Source: Cricetomys ansorgei (Eukaryota; Chordata; Mammalia; Rodentia; Nesomyidae). From it: a stretch of DNA of 64,000 nt. A model generated the notes under the pieces. It was not told where the DNA came from. It made no database searches and was given only the letters and a program-made list of their open reading frames with translations. The DNA lies in assembly GCA_026225945.1 (NCBI GenBank), contig JAMJFZ010001815.1:67001-131000 (forward strand), read 5' to 3'. The number at the start of each line of letters is the position of its first letter. Position 1 is the first letter of the stretch. A program made the translations under genes and the position numbers. Positions 50,966 to 63,003 of the stretch are shown here, one piece after another.

Positions 50966-50979
50966 CTTATAAAAATGAG

Positions 50980-51125
50980 GGGTGGAGCCAGGCGTAGTGG
51001 CGCATGCCTTTGATCTCAGCACTCAGGAGTCAGAGGCAAGCAGATCTCTTTGAGTTCAAGGCCGGTTTGATCTCCATAGTGAGTTCCAGGACAGTCAGCT
51101 ACATAGTGAGACTGTCTCAAAAAAC
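50980..51125 (+). repeat. B1 SINE
   Basis: GGAGCCAGGCGTAGTGGCGCATG, CTTTGATCTCAGCACTC and GTTCCAGGACAGTCAGC. Confidence 0.9.
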
Positions 51126-51149
51126 AGACAGATAAATGAGGGGTAAGCT

Positions 51150-51255
51150 GGAGGGGGCCCTCAGTGGTAAAGCATTTGCTGTCCTTGTAGAGTACGGGTT
51201 TGGTCCCCAACACCATATCAGGAGCTCACAACCATCCATAACTCCATTCCTAGGG
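51150..51255 (+). repeat. B2/B3-type SINE fragment
   Basis: GGTAAAGCATTTGCTGTCCTTG and GGTTTGGTCCCCAACACC followed by CATAACTCCATTCCTAGGGATC. Confidence 0.7.
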
Positions 51256-52650
51256 ATCTGTTGTATATATGCCTTATATATACCACATATGTGCAGTGTG
51301 TATGTGTGCGTGTAATCACCTGCTATAGCTGATCCCTTTCTCTTCTGCTCTTTTCTATAAATCTTGCTGCTGCTGCTTCTTCTCCTTCCTCTGTCTGTCT
51401 CTCTCTCTCAGAAAAGAAAGACCTCCTGAGAATGACATCTCCAAGTGAAGAATAAACCACTTATTCTAGAATCACAAATTAAGCCAGCTGTGTTTTGTTT
51501 TCACGGTGAACACATCACTGAGGTACATCCCAGCATAGTTTTAACCTCTCACTTTCTTGCAAATTCTGGTGCCTTTGGTGGGATGATGCTGATAAAAGGC
51601 AGATGGGGGTGATAGGAGCCAGAGCTGAGAGTGGGGAAAGGGCCCTAGAAGGGTGTGGCTTGGGCTATCATCTTTCCTCTACTCCCTGCCACTTTCTTTT
51701 GCTGTGAAATCAGGCTTATGTCCACCAAACCTTGTGTTACAAACAAGATGAGCTCTGCCTGTACCTGCAGTGGAATGTGGTTCACCCATAAAAAGGGTTG
51801 GGACACTGGCACACGTCTGTCACACAACAGTTGGCCTCACAAATGCCACTTTGAGGGAAAGAAGCTGCACATAAAAGGTCAGGTGCTATAGGATCCCATT
51901 GCTGTGAAATGTCCAGGATGGGCAGATCCAAAGCTAAGACAGACTGGCAGTCAGTGGACACACACTGGGACAAGAACAGGGAGTAGGGCATGACCAGCTG
52001 CCTAGTGGGTGCAGGAATTAGTTCCACTAGGGGTGTGCTGCATGAACTTTTCTCGGGGATGCATGAACAAACGGCACCATGACAGACCAAATCATACACC
52101 CAAGTCTAGTTCGGTGAACCAGAGTTTGTTTACTCACAGAAGCACAGGTGACAGCCTCCCAAGCAGCCGTTTGACTAGAAAGGCTCATCCCAGGATGATG
52201 TCACCATAGCCGCACAGATGGAGTGTTCCCTCTTCAGTTAACGTCCCCCAGTCCACAGGCTGTAGCGCAGCCCCCTACCACATGCAGAATTACTTATTCT
52301 GGGGGCAGAATTATACATAGCTGGCAAGGAAGTGCAGAAGGGAGTAACAGGACTCTCCAATGATCCTCTTCACCCCCTCCTTCGATGAGGGAAGCTCAAC
52401 CAACCTGATGTCAGGGACTCTTGCAAGTAGCTGTAGCCTCTGTGCTGAGGATGACAACGGCTATTATTCACGAGGACAGCGCTCAGCAGCAGAGGGATGC
52501 CAGTTCTAAAACTCCACTGAGTGACACTTAAAATTGTCACTTTTATGAAATTCGTACTGGTGCGATGAGCAAAGGTGTTGCCACCAAACCTGACGAGGGG
52601 AGCTCCACCCCTCAACCCGCAGAAGGCAAGAACTGACGGTGGTAAATTGT
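51256..52650. other. Intergenic stretch, no gene seen
   Basis: Contains a (TCTG/TC)n run near 51390-51415. No exon is supported; the open frames lack splice sites or family similarity. Confidence 0.35.
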
Positions 52651-52654
52651 CCTC

Positions 52655-52740
52655 TGACTTCCACACGGGTATTGTGTCACGTGTATGCCCACACATATAC
52701 ACATTCACAAGCAAATAAATAATTGTAATAAAATTCAAAT
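52655..52740 (+). repeat. B3 SINE tail
   Basis: CTGACTTCCACACGGGTATTG, CACATATACACATTCACAAGC and AAATAAATAATTG tail. Confidence 0.6.
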
Positions 52741-53099
52741 TGTCACTTTTGTGTTTGTGAATTGCACCTCAATGAAGTCACTTGTAATTCCATGATCTAA
52801 CAAGTGGTGTCGCTGTGGCACCAGGCGCAGGGCATTCCCGGCAGTTTGTTTAGGTGTGCTACTGTGCAAAGTGGACCCTATCTCCCTTTCATCCGGGCTG
52901 GGTTTCCGATGTGCTCTCATTCTGTAGTCCAGGATAACCTCAAAGTCGCCATCCTCCTGCCTCAGCCTTCTGGGTGCTAGAGTTACAGCTGGCTTCCCCC
53001 TTCTTCTTTGATTTGTTCGTTTTTTAACAAAACAGGGACCCACAATCATATTCTTGGAGATCCACAAATTCTAAGGCAAGGATTACAAGCTGTGTTTTG

Positions 53100-53160
53100 A
53101 GCTGGGCATGTTGGCACACACCTGCAATCCCAGAACTCAGGAGGCAGGGGCAGTTTAAGG
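53100..53160 (+). repeat. B1 fragment
   Basis: TGAGCTGGGCATGTTGGCAC, CCTGCAATCCCAGAACTCAGG. Confidence 0.7.
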
Positions 53161-53543
53161 CTTTTGTCTCAAAAACTTTTACTCCAGCAATATCACAGTG
53201 GACTCTGGGCACACAGTCCAGAAGCTGCTTTGCTCCCACCTAGTGGGACCACACTCTGGAGCTGAGCATCCTCTCTGATCACAGGCTCACAGCCCACCAC
53301 CCCTCCCCAACCTGTGTGGAAGGCACAGTCTCACCTGCCTTGGGTTCTGCCTTTAGATACTGGAGACATCACTCCCATTAGTATCCTTGCTCCTGGCAGT
53401 CCTAGGTGGGACCTCTCACATGAAGGCCCTCCATCCAATAGGTCACTTAGGGTCCCCCCAATGCTGGCCTCCTCACTGCACCTGGAGCTTTGAGTCCCCC
53501 TCCTCATCAGAGCTGGGCTCCAGTGCCACACATCACAAACACA

Positions 53544-53545
<2 letters not shown>

Positions 53546-53575
<30 letters not shown>
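53546..53575. repeat. (CA)n microsatellite
   Basis: About 15 CA units within a longer ACAC-rich tract starting near 53530. Confidence 0.9.
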
Positions 53576-53580
<5 letters not shown>

Positions 53581-53589
53581 AAAGAGAAG

Positions 53590-53900
53590 CTGAGGGGCAG
53601 GCTCAGTTGACAAAGGTAAAATGCTAGCCATACAAGCATGAAGACCTGAGTCTGGATCTCCAGCACCCACGAAAGTAGGCAGGCATAGGGCACAATGCCT
53701 TTAATGCCAGCACAGGGGAAGCAGAGACAGGAGATCCTCAGGGCTGTCTAGTCAGCCAACTTTGCCAAATTACTGAGTCCCACATTCAGTAGGAGACCCT
53801 GTCAAAAAAAAAAAAAAAAAAAAAAAAGTAGAGTGTCTAGAGCTCCACCCCTCCATGAGGACTTACACGCAAACACAAAAGCAGAAGTGGGTGCACTTGG
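53590..53900 (+). repeat. B4/RSINE-type SINE with long A run
   Basis: CTGAGTCTGGATCTCCAGCACC, ATTACTGAGTCCCACATTC and GAGACCCTGTC, then an A run at about 53803-53826. Confidence 0.75.
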
Positions 53901-53999
53901 GAAGAGGAAGGAGGTGCAACAGGAGAGGGAGGGGGACTAGAGAGGGTGATGGGGAGTGAGTGTAATCAAAACCCATCTTGAGCATGTGTGACAACTGTA

Positions 54000-54202
54000 T
54001 TTGTTTTCTGTTGCGGAGATAAAACACCATTACCAAAAGCAACTTGGGGACAAAAGGGTTTACTTCATCTCACAGCTTACAGTCCATCATGAAGGGAAGC
54101 CAGCCAGAACTCAAAGAAAAAAACCTAGAGGAAGGAGCTGGAGCAGAAGCTGTGGAGGAAGGCTGCTTACTGGCTTGCTCTCTATGGCTTGCTCAGCGCA
54201 CG

Positions 54203-54238
<36 letters not shown>

Positions 54239-54345
54239 TGTCTGTCTGTCTGTCTGTCTGTCTCCCAGGACCTCCTGTCCAGGGGTGGAACCACCCACAG
54301 TGGGCTGGGCCCTCCTACATCAATCTGCCTGACCAGAGTAAGTGA
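54000..54345 (-). repeat. Dispersed rodent LTR-like repeat with internal microsatellite
   Basis: TTTGTTTTCTGTTGCGGAGA, CACCATTACCAAAAGCAACTT and GGGCTGGGCCCTCCTACATC match the reverse of 2611-3035. A (TG)n(TCTG)n run at 54204-54263 has grown inside it. Confidence 0.65.
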
Positions 54346-54349
54346 GGTT

Positions 54350-55500
54350 CTCCCAGCCAGAAAGAAGGAACTAGGGACCAGCCATGACCAGTCAACCCAG
54401 GCTGGAATACAGGGTATGCTGGGAACAGGAGTGGACCTGTGATAAGGGACTGTCAGGTGATCAGAGCCCTGAGGGAACTGGATTTTGTCTGGGGGAGGAA
54501 GCCATGGAGGATAGGATGCAGAGGGTGAGTGAGGAAAGGGAAACAGGAGGGGGGAAGGGAAGGAGGGGCAGAAGAGAGAGAGGAAAGGGGGGCAAGTAGG
54601 AGAGGTAGGATCAGATAACCCAGCTCTCTCCAGGCCCTTGGGCCTCTGAAAGGCCCGGGTTCCTGGTCATGGGTTGTCCGCGGCAGTTGCCAGCTGGCCC
54701 ATCTCCATCCCTGAGAGGAACCACTCCAGGTCCCTTAGTCTCAGTATCCATCAACCCAGTAGCCAGGAGAACGTTCTTCGGGGATACGCTTGTCTCTCAG
54801 CCCTGAGGTCCACCTTTTCCCAGCAAGCAGTGGGAGTGTCCAGGAAGACCAGGAATGGCCAAGGACAAGCAGGTAGACAGAATGAAGAGCAGCGGGAAGG
54901 AGCCTGCTCCTTGAGTCCCCAAGCTACCCAGCAGCAAACAGGAATTTCTTGTTGTTCTCAGAATTCTAATCAGCAAGTCATGATAAGCCACTGAAGACAG
55001 ACCATAGGCAGGCATGGGTCGGGGGACTGAGGGGAGGGAGCCAAGTTGAGGTCCTCAGCAGAGAGAAATGCAGAGACCATTTCAGTCCTAGAAGTGGCCA
55101 GCAAGGGTCCTGAGGCACAGGGAGGGTCTCACTGCCTCTCCTGTCTGCCTCTCTCTGGGCCCAGACAGAGGAATAACAGGAGGGACCCTTGGTGCCCGGC
55201 CCAGGCTGCCACACCAGGTGCAGTCCTTACCCGCTATGATGGACTATCCTCTGCTACATGACAGTGTTTTTAAGAAGCCAATCATGACTCTAGAGGATCT
55301 ATAACACAGACTGGCTCAGGCCCAGGCAAGAAGCTGGGAAGGGCTAAGAGCCCACCCAGAAGTCAGGACTCCTATGCTGGGACAGGGCACAGGCAAGCCA
55401 GCACAGGTCCCAGGACTGATGTCCCCACATCAAAGATAAGCCCATATCTGTTCATTCAGTCATAACAGTCCACCACCCCAGAAGTAGAGCAAAGACATAG
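54350..55500. other. Intergenic stretch, no gene seen
   Basis: A G/A-rich tract lies at 54535-54600. No exon recognised. Confidence 0.35.
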
Positions 55501-55509
55501 TTAACCTCA

Positions 55510-55880
55510 TCTAAAAGGTTCGTTTCTGAGAAAGGTTCTCATGTATCCCAGGCTGGTCTCAAACTTGCCATGTAGCCAAGAATGATTTTGAACTTCTGAC
55601 TTTCCTGCCCCTACATCCTGAATGTTGAGACTGCCTGTGCACCATCATACCTTTATGCAATTCTGGGTATCAAAACCAGGGCTTCATGCCCTAACCAGTG
55701 GAACCTCAGCCCTAGCCCAGAACAGGTTTGTTTTTTCTGTTTATGAGACAAGGTCTCACTTTGTAGCCCTGGCTAACCTGGAACTCATCATGCAGGGGCT
55801 AGCCTCAAACCAGAGATTCTCCTGCCTCTTCCTCCCAAATGCTATGACTAAAGGTATGTGGCACCATGCCCATCTGAACA
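55510..55880 (-). repeat. Two reverse B1-type SINEs
   Basis: The first (about 55510-55650) has GAGAAAGGTTCTCATGTATCCC and CAGGCTGGTCTCAAACTTGC. The second (about 55735-55880) has GAGACAAGGTCTCACTTTGTAG, GGCTAACCTGGAACTC and AAAGGTATGTGGCACCATGCC. Confidence 0.8.
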
Positions 55881-55959
55881 ATTTTTGGATACAGTTCAGA
55901 GGAATACATAGGGCATTCAGCTTTGGGTCAGGAAGTGGGCAAGAAAGCCTTGGACAGCT

Positions 55960-56125
55960 TGGATAGTTTGGTGGGGTGGTGCATGCCTTTAATCCCATCA
56001 GAGGTAGAAAGAAGCAGGGGCAGGCAGATCTCTGTGAGTTTGAGGCCAGCCTGGTCTATATAGTGAATTCCTCCCAGGAAAGCCAGAGCTACATAGTGAT
56101 ACTCTGTCTCAAAAAACCATAAATA
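55960..56125 (+). repeat. B1 SINE with (AAAT)n tail
   Basis: GGGTGGTGCATGCCTTTAATCCC, GAGTTTGAGGCCAGCCTGG and CATAGTGATACTCTGTCTC, then AAATAAATAAATAAAT. Confidence 0.9.
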
Positions 56126-56129
56126 AATA

Positions 56130-57049
56130 AATAAATAAATAAATATAAGAAAGGGAAGGGAAGAAAAGGAAGGGAAAGGAAAGGATTAATTCCTGGAGAA
56201 TAGGCCTGTGTGAGTCCCTTGTTGATCCTGTGAAGAATCTGACCATTGAGTATGTAGCTAAGAAACTGACCTCCTATAACTGGGAAAGCCACTTACAAGA
56301 AAAGTGACCAGTCTCAGGTATGTTGGGTTGCAGTTCTGCAGACTGGGAGACCAAGACTCGCAGACAGCAGGTGGAAACTGTCTAGAGCTGTACTCAGACC
56401 CCTGAGCCTAACAACCATGAGACTATGACTCTCAAGCCCCACCTTCCCTATTGAGCCAGGATTGCTGGCTACCAAGGAGCCAGTGTCCTTGAGAGCTGGG
56501 GACCAGCAAGCCTGGACTGGGGAAATTCCATTGAGGCAGTGGACGCCACCCCTAGACAGCAGGCTGGCACTGTGAGATGCCTAGCAGGACTTCAGAAGTA
56601 GGGGCAGGTATAGTGGCCACTCATCTTCCTCCCCAGGAGCTCAGGGCTAGGGCTGTAGCTAGAGGTTGGGAAATCTAGTCAGGTTCCTGACAACTCCCCT
56701 AGGGTTGTACTGAGGCCCATCCGAGGGGCACAGTGAGTAGAGAGCAATTCTTACCCACCCAGTGAGAGGAATGGAGCCAGATCTCCAGACCTGGTGGGGT
56801 TCCTAGACACAGTGCCTTGCCTATCAGATACCCAGGCACAGGGGCAATGGTGCATCGTTTCAGAGGCACACACAGTCACCTGGTGAGCCCGGCAGGGGAT
56901 ATCCTGGCTTGACTCCAGGGACCTTAGTGAATTTAAGCTGCATTCAAATCCAGAGTGGATGATGGAAATGGTTCGTCTCTTAAAATCTAATTAAAAAGGC
57001 CAAGAGTAATGGCATGTGCACTCAGGAGGTAGGAGCAGAAGAATCAAAA
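56130..57049. other. Intergenic stretch, no gene seen
   Basis: No exon or named repeat after the GGAAA-rich run at 56150-56185. Confidence 0.35.
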
Positions 57050-57300
57050 GTCCAAGGTCTGCTGAGCATGGCGGCGAACACCTTTGATCCTAGCACTTGG
57101 GAGGCAGAGACAGGCTGATATCTGTGCATTCCAGGCCAGCCTGGTCTATATAGTCACTATATTACGATGAATTCCAAGCCAGCTAGGGCTACCTTGCCTC
57201 AAAAGAAAAAGGAAAAAAAAAAGAAAAGAAAAGGAAGGGAGGGAGGGAGGGAGGGAGGGAGGGAAGAAGGGAAGGAGGAGTGTGGGAGAGAGGAGGAAGA
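57050..57300 (+). repeat. B1 SINE followed by (GGGA)n tract
   Basis: CTGAGCATGGCGGCGAACAC, TTTGATCCTAGCACTTGG and GGCCAGCCTGGTCTATATAG; a GGGAGGGAGGGAGGGA run lies at 57237-57264. Confidence 0.88.
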
Positions 57301-60300
57301 GAAAAGACCACCTAGAGTTGAAGATTTTGCCCACTTGGCACCTGTGTGGTCAGGGCAGCACTCTTGCTGTTTGTGGAGGGAGGATCCATGGCCAAACATG
57401 GAGGTGGAGACTCAGGACATCCTGAAGTCATACCACATCTCTGGCCTCCTCAGGTCTGGCTACTGGGCAGCCAAAAATCTGGGAGATGGAGAGCACTAGC
57501 CCTGCTGGGTAAAGCCAAGGAAAAAAGAAAGAGAGGGGAGGAGGGAAGGTGACTCTTAGGAGCTGTAAAAACTAGGGCAGAGGTCATGCCCAGTGTCTCC
57601 AGAGCTGACTGGGGGAGGGCAGGGATGCAGGGCCTCGCCCTAGGCAGCAGAGTCTCACTCTCCTCCTGGACAGGGATAGGCCTTCTTGCCACAGGCACAG
57701 GGGCTTGAGCAGCTCACAGGCAGCCATGAACCCCATGTGTAAGGTAAAGAGCCTGATAGGGGATGAGGCACACACAGGAGTTAGAGGGGACACTTTCTGC
57801 AGCCTAGTGTACCCCAAACCACTGGAGTCACCCCTGTAGCTGTGATAGACAGAGCTGCCAGATCTCTGTCAGTTCAAACCCAGCCTGGTCTATACAGTGA
57901 CATCTGGTCACAATCCCAGCAGCCTCCAGGGTAGGCATCAAGAACCCAGGCAACACTCGCTCCAAGGCAATGCTGAATTCTGGAGGTGCCTCTGATTCTG
58001 GGGCATGGAATCATTCCAGACTCATTGGATTCTGGAGGGCTGGGAGACTCTGTGTCTGTCTTACACCTGTCCAGTAGAGGACAGCTGTGTTTTGTCCCTT
58101 AGCCTTGGCTCTGACTCCAACCAAGGGGTTGCCCGATAAGTATGGGGTACCCAGCTAGATTTGAATTTGAGATAAATGCAATAATACATGCTCATCTGAA
58201 ACCAAAGCCATACCAGATCTGGCTTTTCTTTGCTAACTCCAATGAGCTTCCTAGGCTCAGCACAGGCAATACCAAGGACTAAAGGTGGTTCTCAGGAATT
58301 AGGGAGGGGACATAAAGAGGGAGGAAGCTGCAATTGGTTTGGTTCACCAAGAGGCTGTACCTGCCCTAGTCCTGGCTCTGGTACATGCTCAAGAAGGGCG
58401 GGGCAAGGTGGTGTGAGGGCTGAGCTCTTGGACCTTGCCTTTCACATCTTAGCCAGAGGAGAGGAGAGCCAGAGCTCATTGACTTCCAGTGAGGACTCTT
58501 AAGTTGAGGCCTTCACGCTGAGAAGGATGTGGTGCTGGTCAAAGACTAGAAAAGTGGGTCTACTGGCTCTGGGACGGCTGCATTCCTACTTACTGTTGTT
58601 TAGTCTTGAATACCACATAGCCTGCACAGCTGAGGCTGTACAGCTTCTTTCTTTACCCAGATACCTGCCCTCATCTCTGCCTGCCTGGGCTCCTAAAACC
58701 AACACAGTCCTGAGTGTGTGTGTGTGTGTGTGTCCTGTCCTCTGGCTAGAGTCTCCCTGGGTCCTTTAAGTCATGAATACACCTAGAATTTAACTGGGTT
58801 TCTGATGTGAGTCAGGAGTTGTGAGTCACCATTACAGCCTTTGGAGTTGCTACTTAGAACAACCTGCCCTCTCACACAAGGTTAAAAAACAAGTTCAGAG
58901 ACCCTCAGTCCCTAGGAAGGGGTCTCTATAGAACAAAGAAGTAAAAAGAATGAAGAGGGGAATAGACAGGAATTACAGAGGCCCTGAGGTCGTGTGCAGC
59001 CTCTGTGCCCCCGGCCCTTTAGAGAACACTGCATTAGCATGTTTGGATACTTGTCTGATCCCAGAGGCATACCAGCCATACTGAAGCTTCTTCCAAGGGT
59101 CTCAGATTCCTCAGCCATCCTTCTCCATGGACCCTGGGCTTAGCTCAGCAGTTCTGGGCACTCCCACATTCCCAGGTCCTCCACCCAGGCTCACAACCTT
59201 CCTGATCTATAGTGTATGGAGGGAGGCTCCTTCATTTCATCCTTCTTCTAAGCTCAGGGTGGGGGTAGAAGGCTTCCTGGGGGAGGAACAAAGCAGCTGT
59301 TAGAACCAAATGGGGATAAATCAGGGCTCGGATGGAAGGGGCAAGAATCACCTGTCCCTAACAGGGTCTGGCAGGACCCTGGGGATACTATCCCTCTCCT
59401 GCCCACACAGGTGACGAGTCCCACAGCTCAGACCCTGACCTAGCTTACCAGAGGAATAGAGACAGCAGGTCTACTCTGCCCACTCCAGACTCCATGGGAG
59501 GCCTGTATGGGCCACTGGGGGTCACCCGAGAAGTGGGGCTTTGGGAAAAGGTCCTAATAACAGCTCACTTATACAATGATAGCCTCAGCACATATCACCG
59601 AGGCTGGGACATCACCACCCTTCCTCCCACTTGACTAAGCAGATGACAGTGGCCTGGGGGAAAAGGCCTACCTGGTCTTCTAGTGAGAAGAGTCATGCAG
59701 GACCCAGGATGAGCTCCAGACTGAGAAACTGAAAGCCTGATCACAGTTTTCACCTTACTTTGCCAGGATGGTGGTTCCTGAGGATCCTGTGAGGCCTTTG
59801 ACAAGGCTTCTGGGCAGACCTGCTGAAGACACTAGGTGAAGCTAGGGGATGGGAACATCCCTGACCAGGCTGCAGGGAAATTAGAGGGGATTGGAGGGGA
59901 GCAGCCACATGCTAACATACTGACCAGAACAGGCCTATCCAACCACTCTCTCAGCCCCACCTCAGTCACAGAATTGTACTAGACCTTGGGTAGTTTCCAC
60001 GGTGGCCTCTAGAATCCAGATGAGCAGAGCCCACAGGGCAGGATCCTGGCTGCACACAGAAGAGAGGATGAGGCTCCCTGCTCCACCAGGTGACAACAGA
60101 CCAAGCCAGGCACCCCAAGATTAGCCAGACAGAAGTAGCCAGTCCCTAGTGGGCAGCATGGGGTGAGATGGAGCTGCCCTCTGAGGCCCCATTCCTGTCC
60201 CTCTCCAGCTGGCCTGAGTAACAGCCAGCACAGCTGACTACATTGGGAACGCCAGCTGGGCCAGAGGTTATGTGGCCTGAGGACTTTTAACAAGCTCTGC

Positions 60301-60718
60301 CAAGAGCTTGGCGCGTCTCTCATTGCCTCCGCTCTCATGCTGGAAGCCCCATAAGTCACATCTTGTCCAGTACAATGTCCCATCTATACCCCTGTCTACT
60401 TTATATAGACAGAACACTAAGGCCCAGGGAGGTGGGCTTGGCTGGAGGTAAATCAGGGGACAGGGGACAGGGCTGGGTTGCTTGGCTTTGGGACTGAGGT
60501 CTTCACTATGCAACAAGCCCCCTAACTTGTCGGGGTTCCTGGGGATCCTGGGGATGTCTACTCACCTTTGTAAGCCTCCTTTACCTGTTCAAGTGCGGGG
60601 CTGGATGAATGAGCACTCAGGGCTGCTGGCTCAAGAAGCAGCAAAGTCTGTTTACTGACACTGGCCATGTGCCCCTCTCACCCCAGTTCCTGTCAGTCAC
60701 CGGAGGATGTCACTTAGA
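57301..60718. other. Mostly unique intergenic DNA, no gene seen
   Basis: This 3.4 kb stretch is low in SINEs. It has a TG run at 58709-58733. No splice-framed exon, RNA gene or known domain was recognised. Agpat2, which lies beyond DIPK1B in human, was looked for and not found. Confidence 0.4.
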
Positions 60719-61278
60719 TGCAGGTTTTGGGCAGTGGGGAGAATCTGGCTCTTCAGCGTAGTTGTAAACTTTTGTCTTTTACCCTCAATTTAGGGAAAGA
60801 GAAAGAAAAGACAGAAATTTTCTCCAATTTTGCCTTGATATAGAATGAGAGAAAGGTAGAACTCTTCACAGCCTCTTTTAGGCTGTCCAAGGTGTGAAGA
60901 GGACTAGCTGACAGTGAGTCAGACTCACGATCTGTAAACTCAATCTCTCCAACCTTTGTAAGAATCAACACACTAACAACAACCACCCAACCAACAAACC
61001 ACCAATCGACACCCCACCTGACTCTCGGGGCTTCATACCTTTTATACCCTAAGCCAAAAGTTCCCATAAACCCATGTGGCACACAATCCCAAGAACAAGC
61101 TACACATGCCAGAATGACTGCACTCAACCAAATTATAGCCACCTGTGTCAAGCATTCCAAATCATCCTCATAAACATATACTACACTTGTGGCAGGAACG
61201 CAAACCTAATCCAAACGCCATTTTACATTTTTTAAAGAAACCAAAATAACAGAAACTTCTTCCAAGTGTTCCACTGCA
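60719..61278 (-). mobile_element. 3' LTR of a class II endogenous retrovirus
   Basis: On the minus strand it starts TGCAG and ends CTGCA, a matching inverted terminus. A purine tract (AAAAGATGGGGGAAA, 61279-61293) lies directly outside, as expected for a polypurine tract at the 3' LTR. A TATAAAAGG box is at 61038-61046. Length about 560 bp. A truncated relative in plus orientation lies at 8190-8400. Confidence 0.8.
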
Positions 61279-61469
61279 TTTCCCCCATCTTTTTAAGTTA
61301 CAAATTGTGAGATACTGATTACTTTTCTCTTGTCTCCAGGAGTTTATTAACTGAAAAATTCCTCTGACTCATACAATGGTCTAATCAGCTTTTTTTCATA
61401 GCCACACTTTCCTGGTTCAGTTGTCAGGGTATTCAGAGGATCTTTCTGGTTCATATCTAATCTTTATCA

Positions 61470-62000
61470 TTTTTGATGATACTCATAACTTTAGATAAAT
61501 AATAGATTGGGGAAACTGTTTTCAAATTATTTCCAAGGGTTGTTTCGTGAAATATTGGCACCATGTTGGACTATTTAACATTCCCTGGAGAAGGGCTTTC
61601 CACTGATACCTTTTGACAGGCTGTGCATTATTATAGCTGGGTACCATAAACGCAAACTTTTCCTTGTCCTGCTCTTGCAGGAGTATTGTTAAAAAAAAAA
61701 AACTGTCAAATCAATTACTATCAGATGCCAGGACTTTGGTAATAATGAAAGCAAAGGAATCCCAGACTATAAGGGACCCATCAGCTGAATCACTTTATTT
61801 ATTGCTCTGAAATTGGCTAGCATTCTCCATTTCCCAGATTTTTTTCTTTATAACAAATGCAGGTGAGTTCCACAGGCTGGTAGATTCTTCTATATGCTGA
61901 GCTTTTAATTGCTCTTCTACCAGTTGTTCTAAAGCCTCCAACTTCTGTTTAGTTAGGGGCCATTGCTCCACCCATAGAGGCTTATAGGTTAAGCATTTTA
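61470..62000 (-). pseudogene. Truncated retroviral reverse transcriptase (pol)
   Basis: The minus strand near 61870-61995 shows the RT N-terminal region ([20 protein letters not shown], then [11 protein letters not shown]). After that a frameshift and several stops appear. The catalytic-motif region near 61480 is altered and the gene ends. Non-functional. Confidence 0.75.
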
Positions 62001-62369
62001 AGGGTAGGGCAGCTGGTATAGCTTCATCAGTGGTCCCTTTTATAAATTTGGAAACTCAAGACCTGTTGTGTCTGGTTTTTGAACAACTTGTACAACCTGT
62101 GCATCTCCTCATTAAGAGCTTCTTCCCTTTGAGGCCTTATTTTATGTATTGTTTCTCGAACGGAGGTTCCCCATTGCTGTAATAAATCTCTTCTCCATAA
62201 ATGTATATATCTCTATCAGCCACATAAGGCCTTAATTTTCCTATTTGTTCCTATGTCCCACACATGTAATCAATTTTATACTTTGTTTTACATGGGATGA
62301 TTTCCTAATTCCTATAAATTGTGTGGATAATTCCTGAAGTACCAACGCATATCCCATGACTCTTGGGAA

Positions 62370-62868
62370 ATTATTGCTCTTTCTGCACCAGTATCTACCA
62401 ACCCTTCTATTTCAATGTCATTGATTTGCACTTTTAATTTTGGTCTTTTATCATTAGTGATTGCTTTTCAGAACACCTGTTTCCCTGTGCTCTGGAATCA
62501 AGCTGATCTCTCTACAGGGGAGGCTTTCCCTTTAATATAAGGGAACAGTAACAGGTGCATGATCCTAGCCCCTGCTTTAAACTCCAGGTCTCTGGTTACA
62601 TATGCCATGTTTTTTTTTTTTCTCCTTTGTAATCTCTGTCAACAATTCTGAAGTGTACATGAAACCCCTTTAATGTCAAGCTGCTCCTACCCAGGATCAT
62701 TCCTACTGTTCTTGGGGGCAATGAACCAATAACTCCAGTTAAGATCTTATAACAGTCCATATTTGGGGATAGGATAAGTTGTCTGTCTATAGTCAGATCT
62801 AATGAAGCATTGCCCTCAGTAACATGAGTCAAATCGATAATACGGAGTTTGGGTTTCTGGGTCTGCAT
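62370..62868 (-). pseudogene. Retroviral dUTPase and protease remnants (pro)
   Basis: A 90-codon open stretch (62596-62868) shows a dUTPase-like end (GRSSLTLKGFHVH, DRDYKGE). Further along, the aspartic protease active-site triplet appears as VDTGA at 62384-62398. Stops and frame changes separate the two. dUTPase joined to protease is characteristic of betaretrovirus-type elements. Confidence 0.75.
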
Positions 62869-63003
62869 GCTACTCTGGTTCTGGCATGAATTGTCTTGCT
62901 CATTTTTTTAGTCCCAGGCCTGCGTTCAGCCTCCTGTGGCATTTTCCAATGGCAAGGGCAAGGAATTCCCACTTATATCTCTTTGGGATCAACACTCATT
63001 CAT

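Noticed and set aside
43000..60700. Expected neighbour Agpat2
   Set aside because: I searched for its acyltransferase motifs and exon-like segments on both strands and saw none. It probably lies beyond the window.
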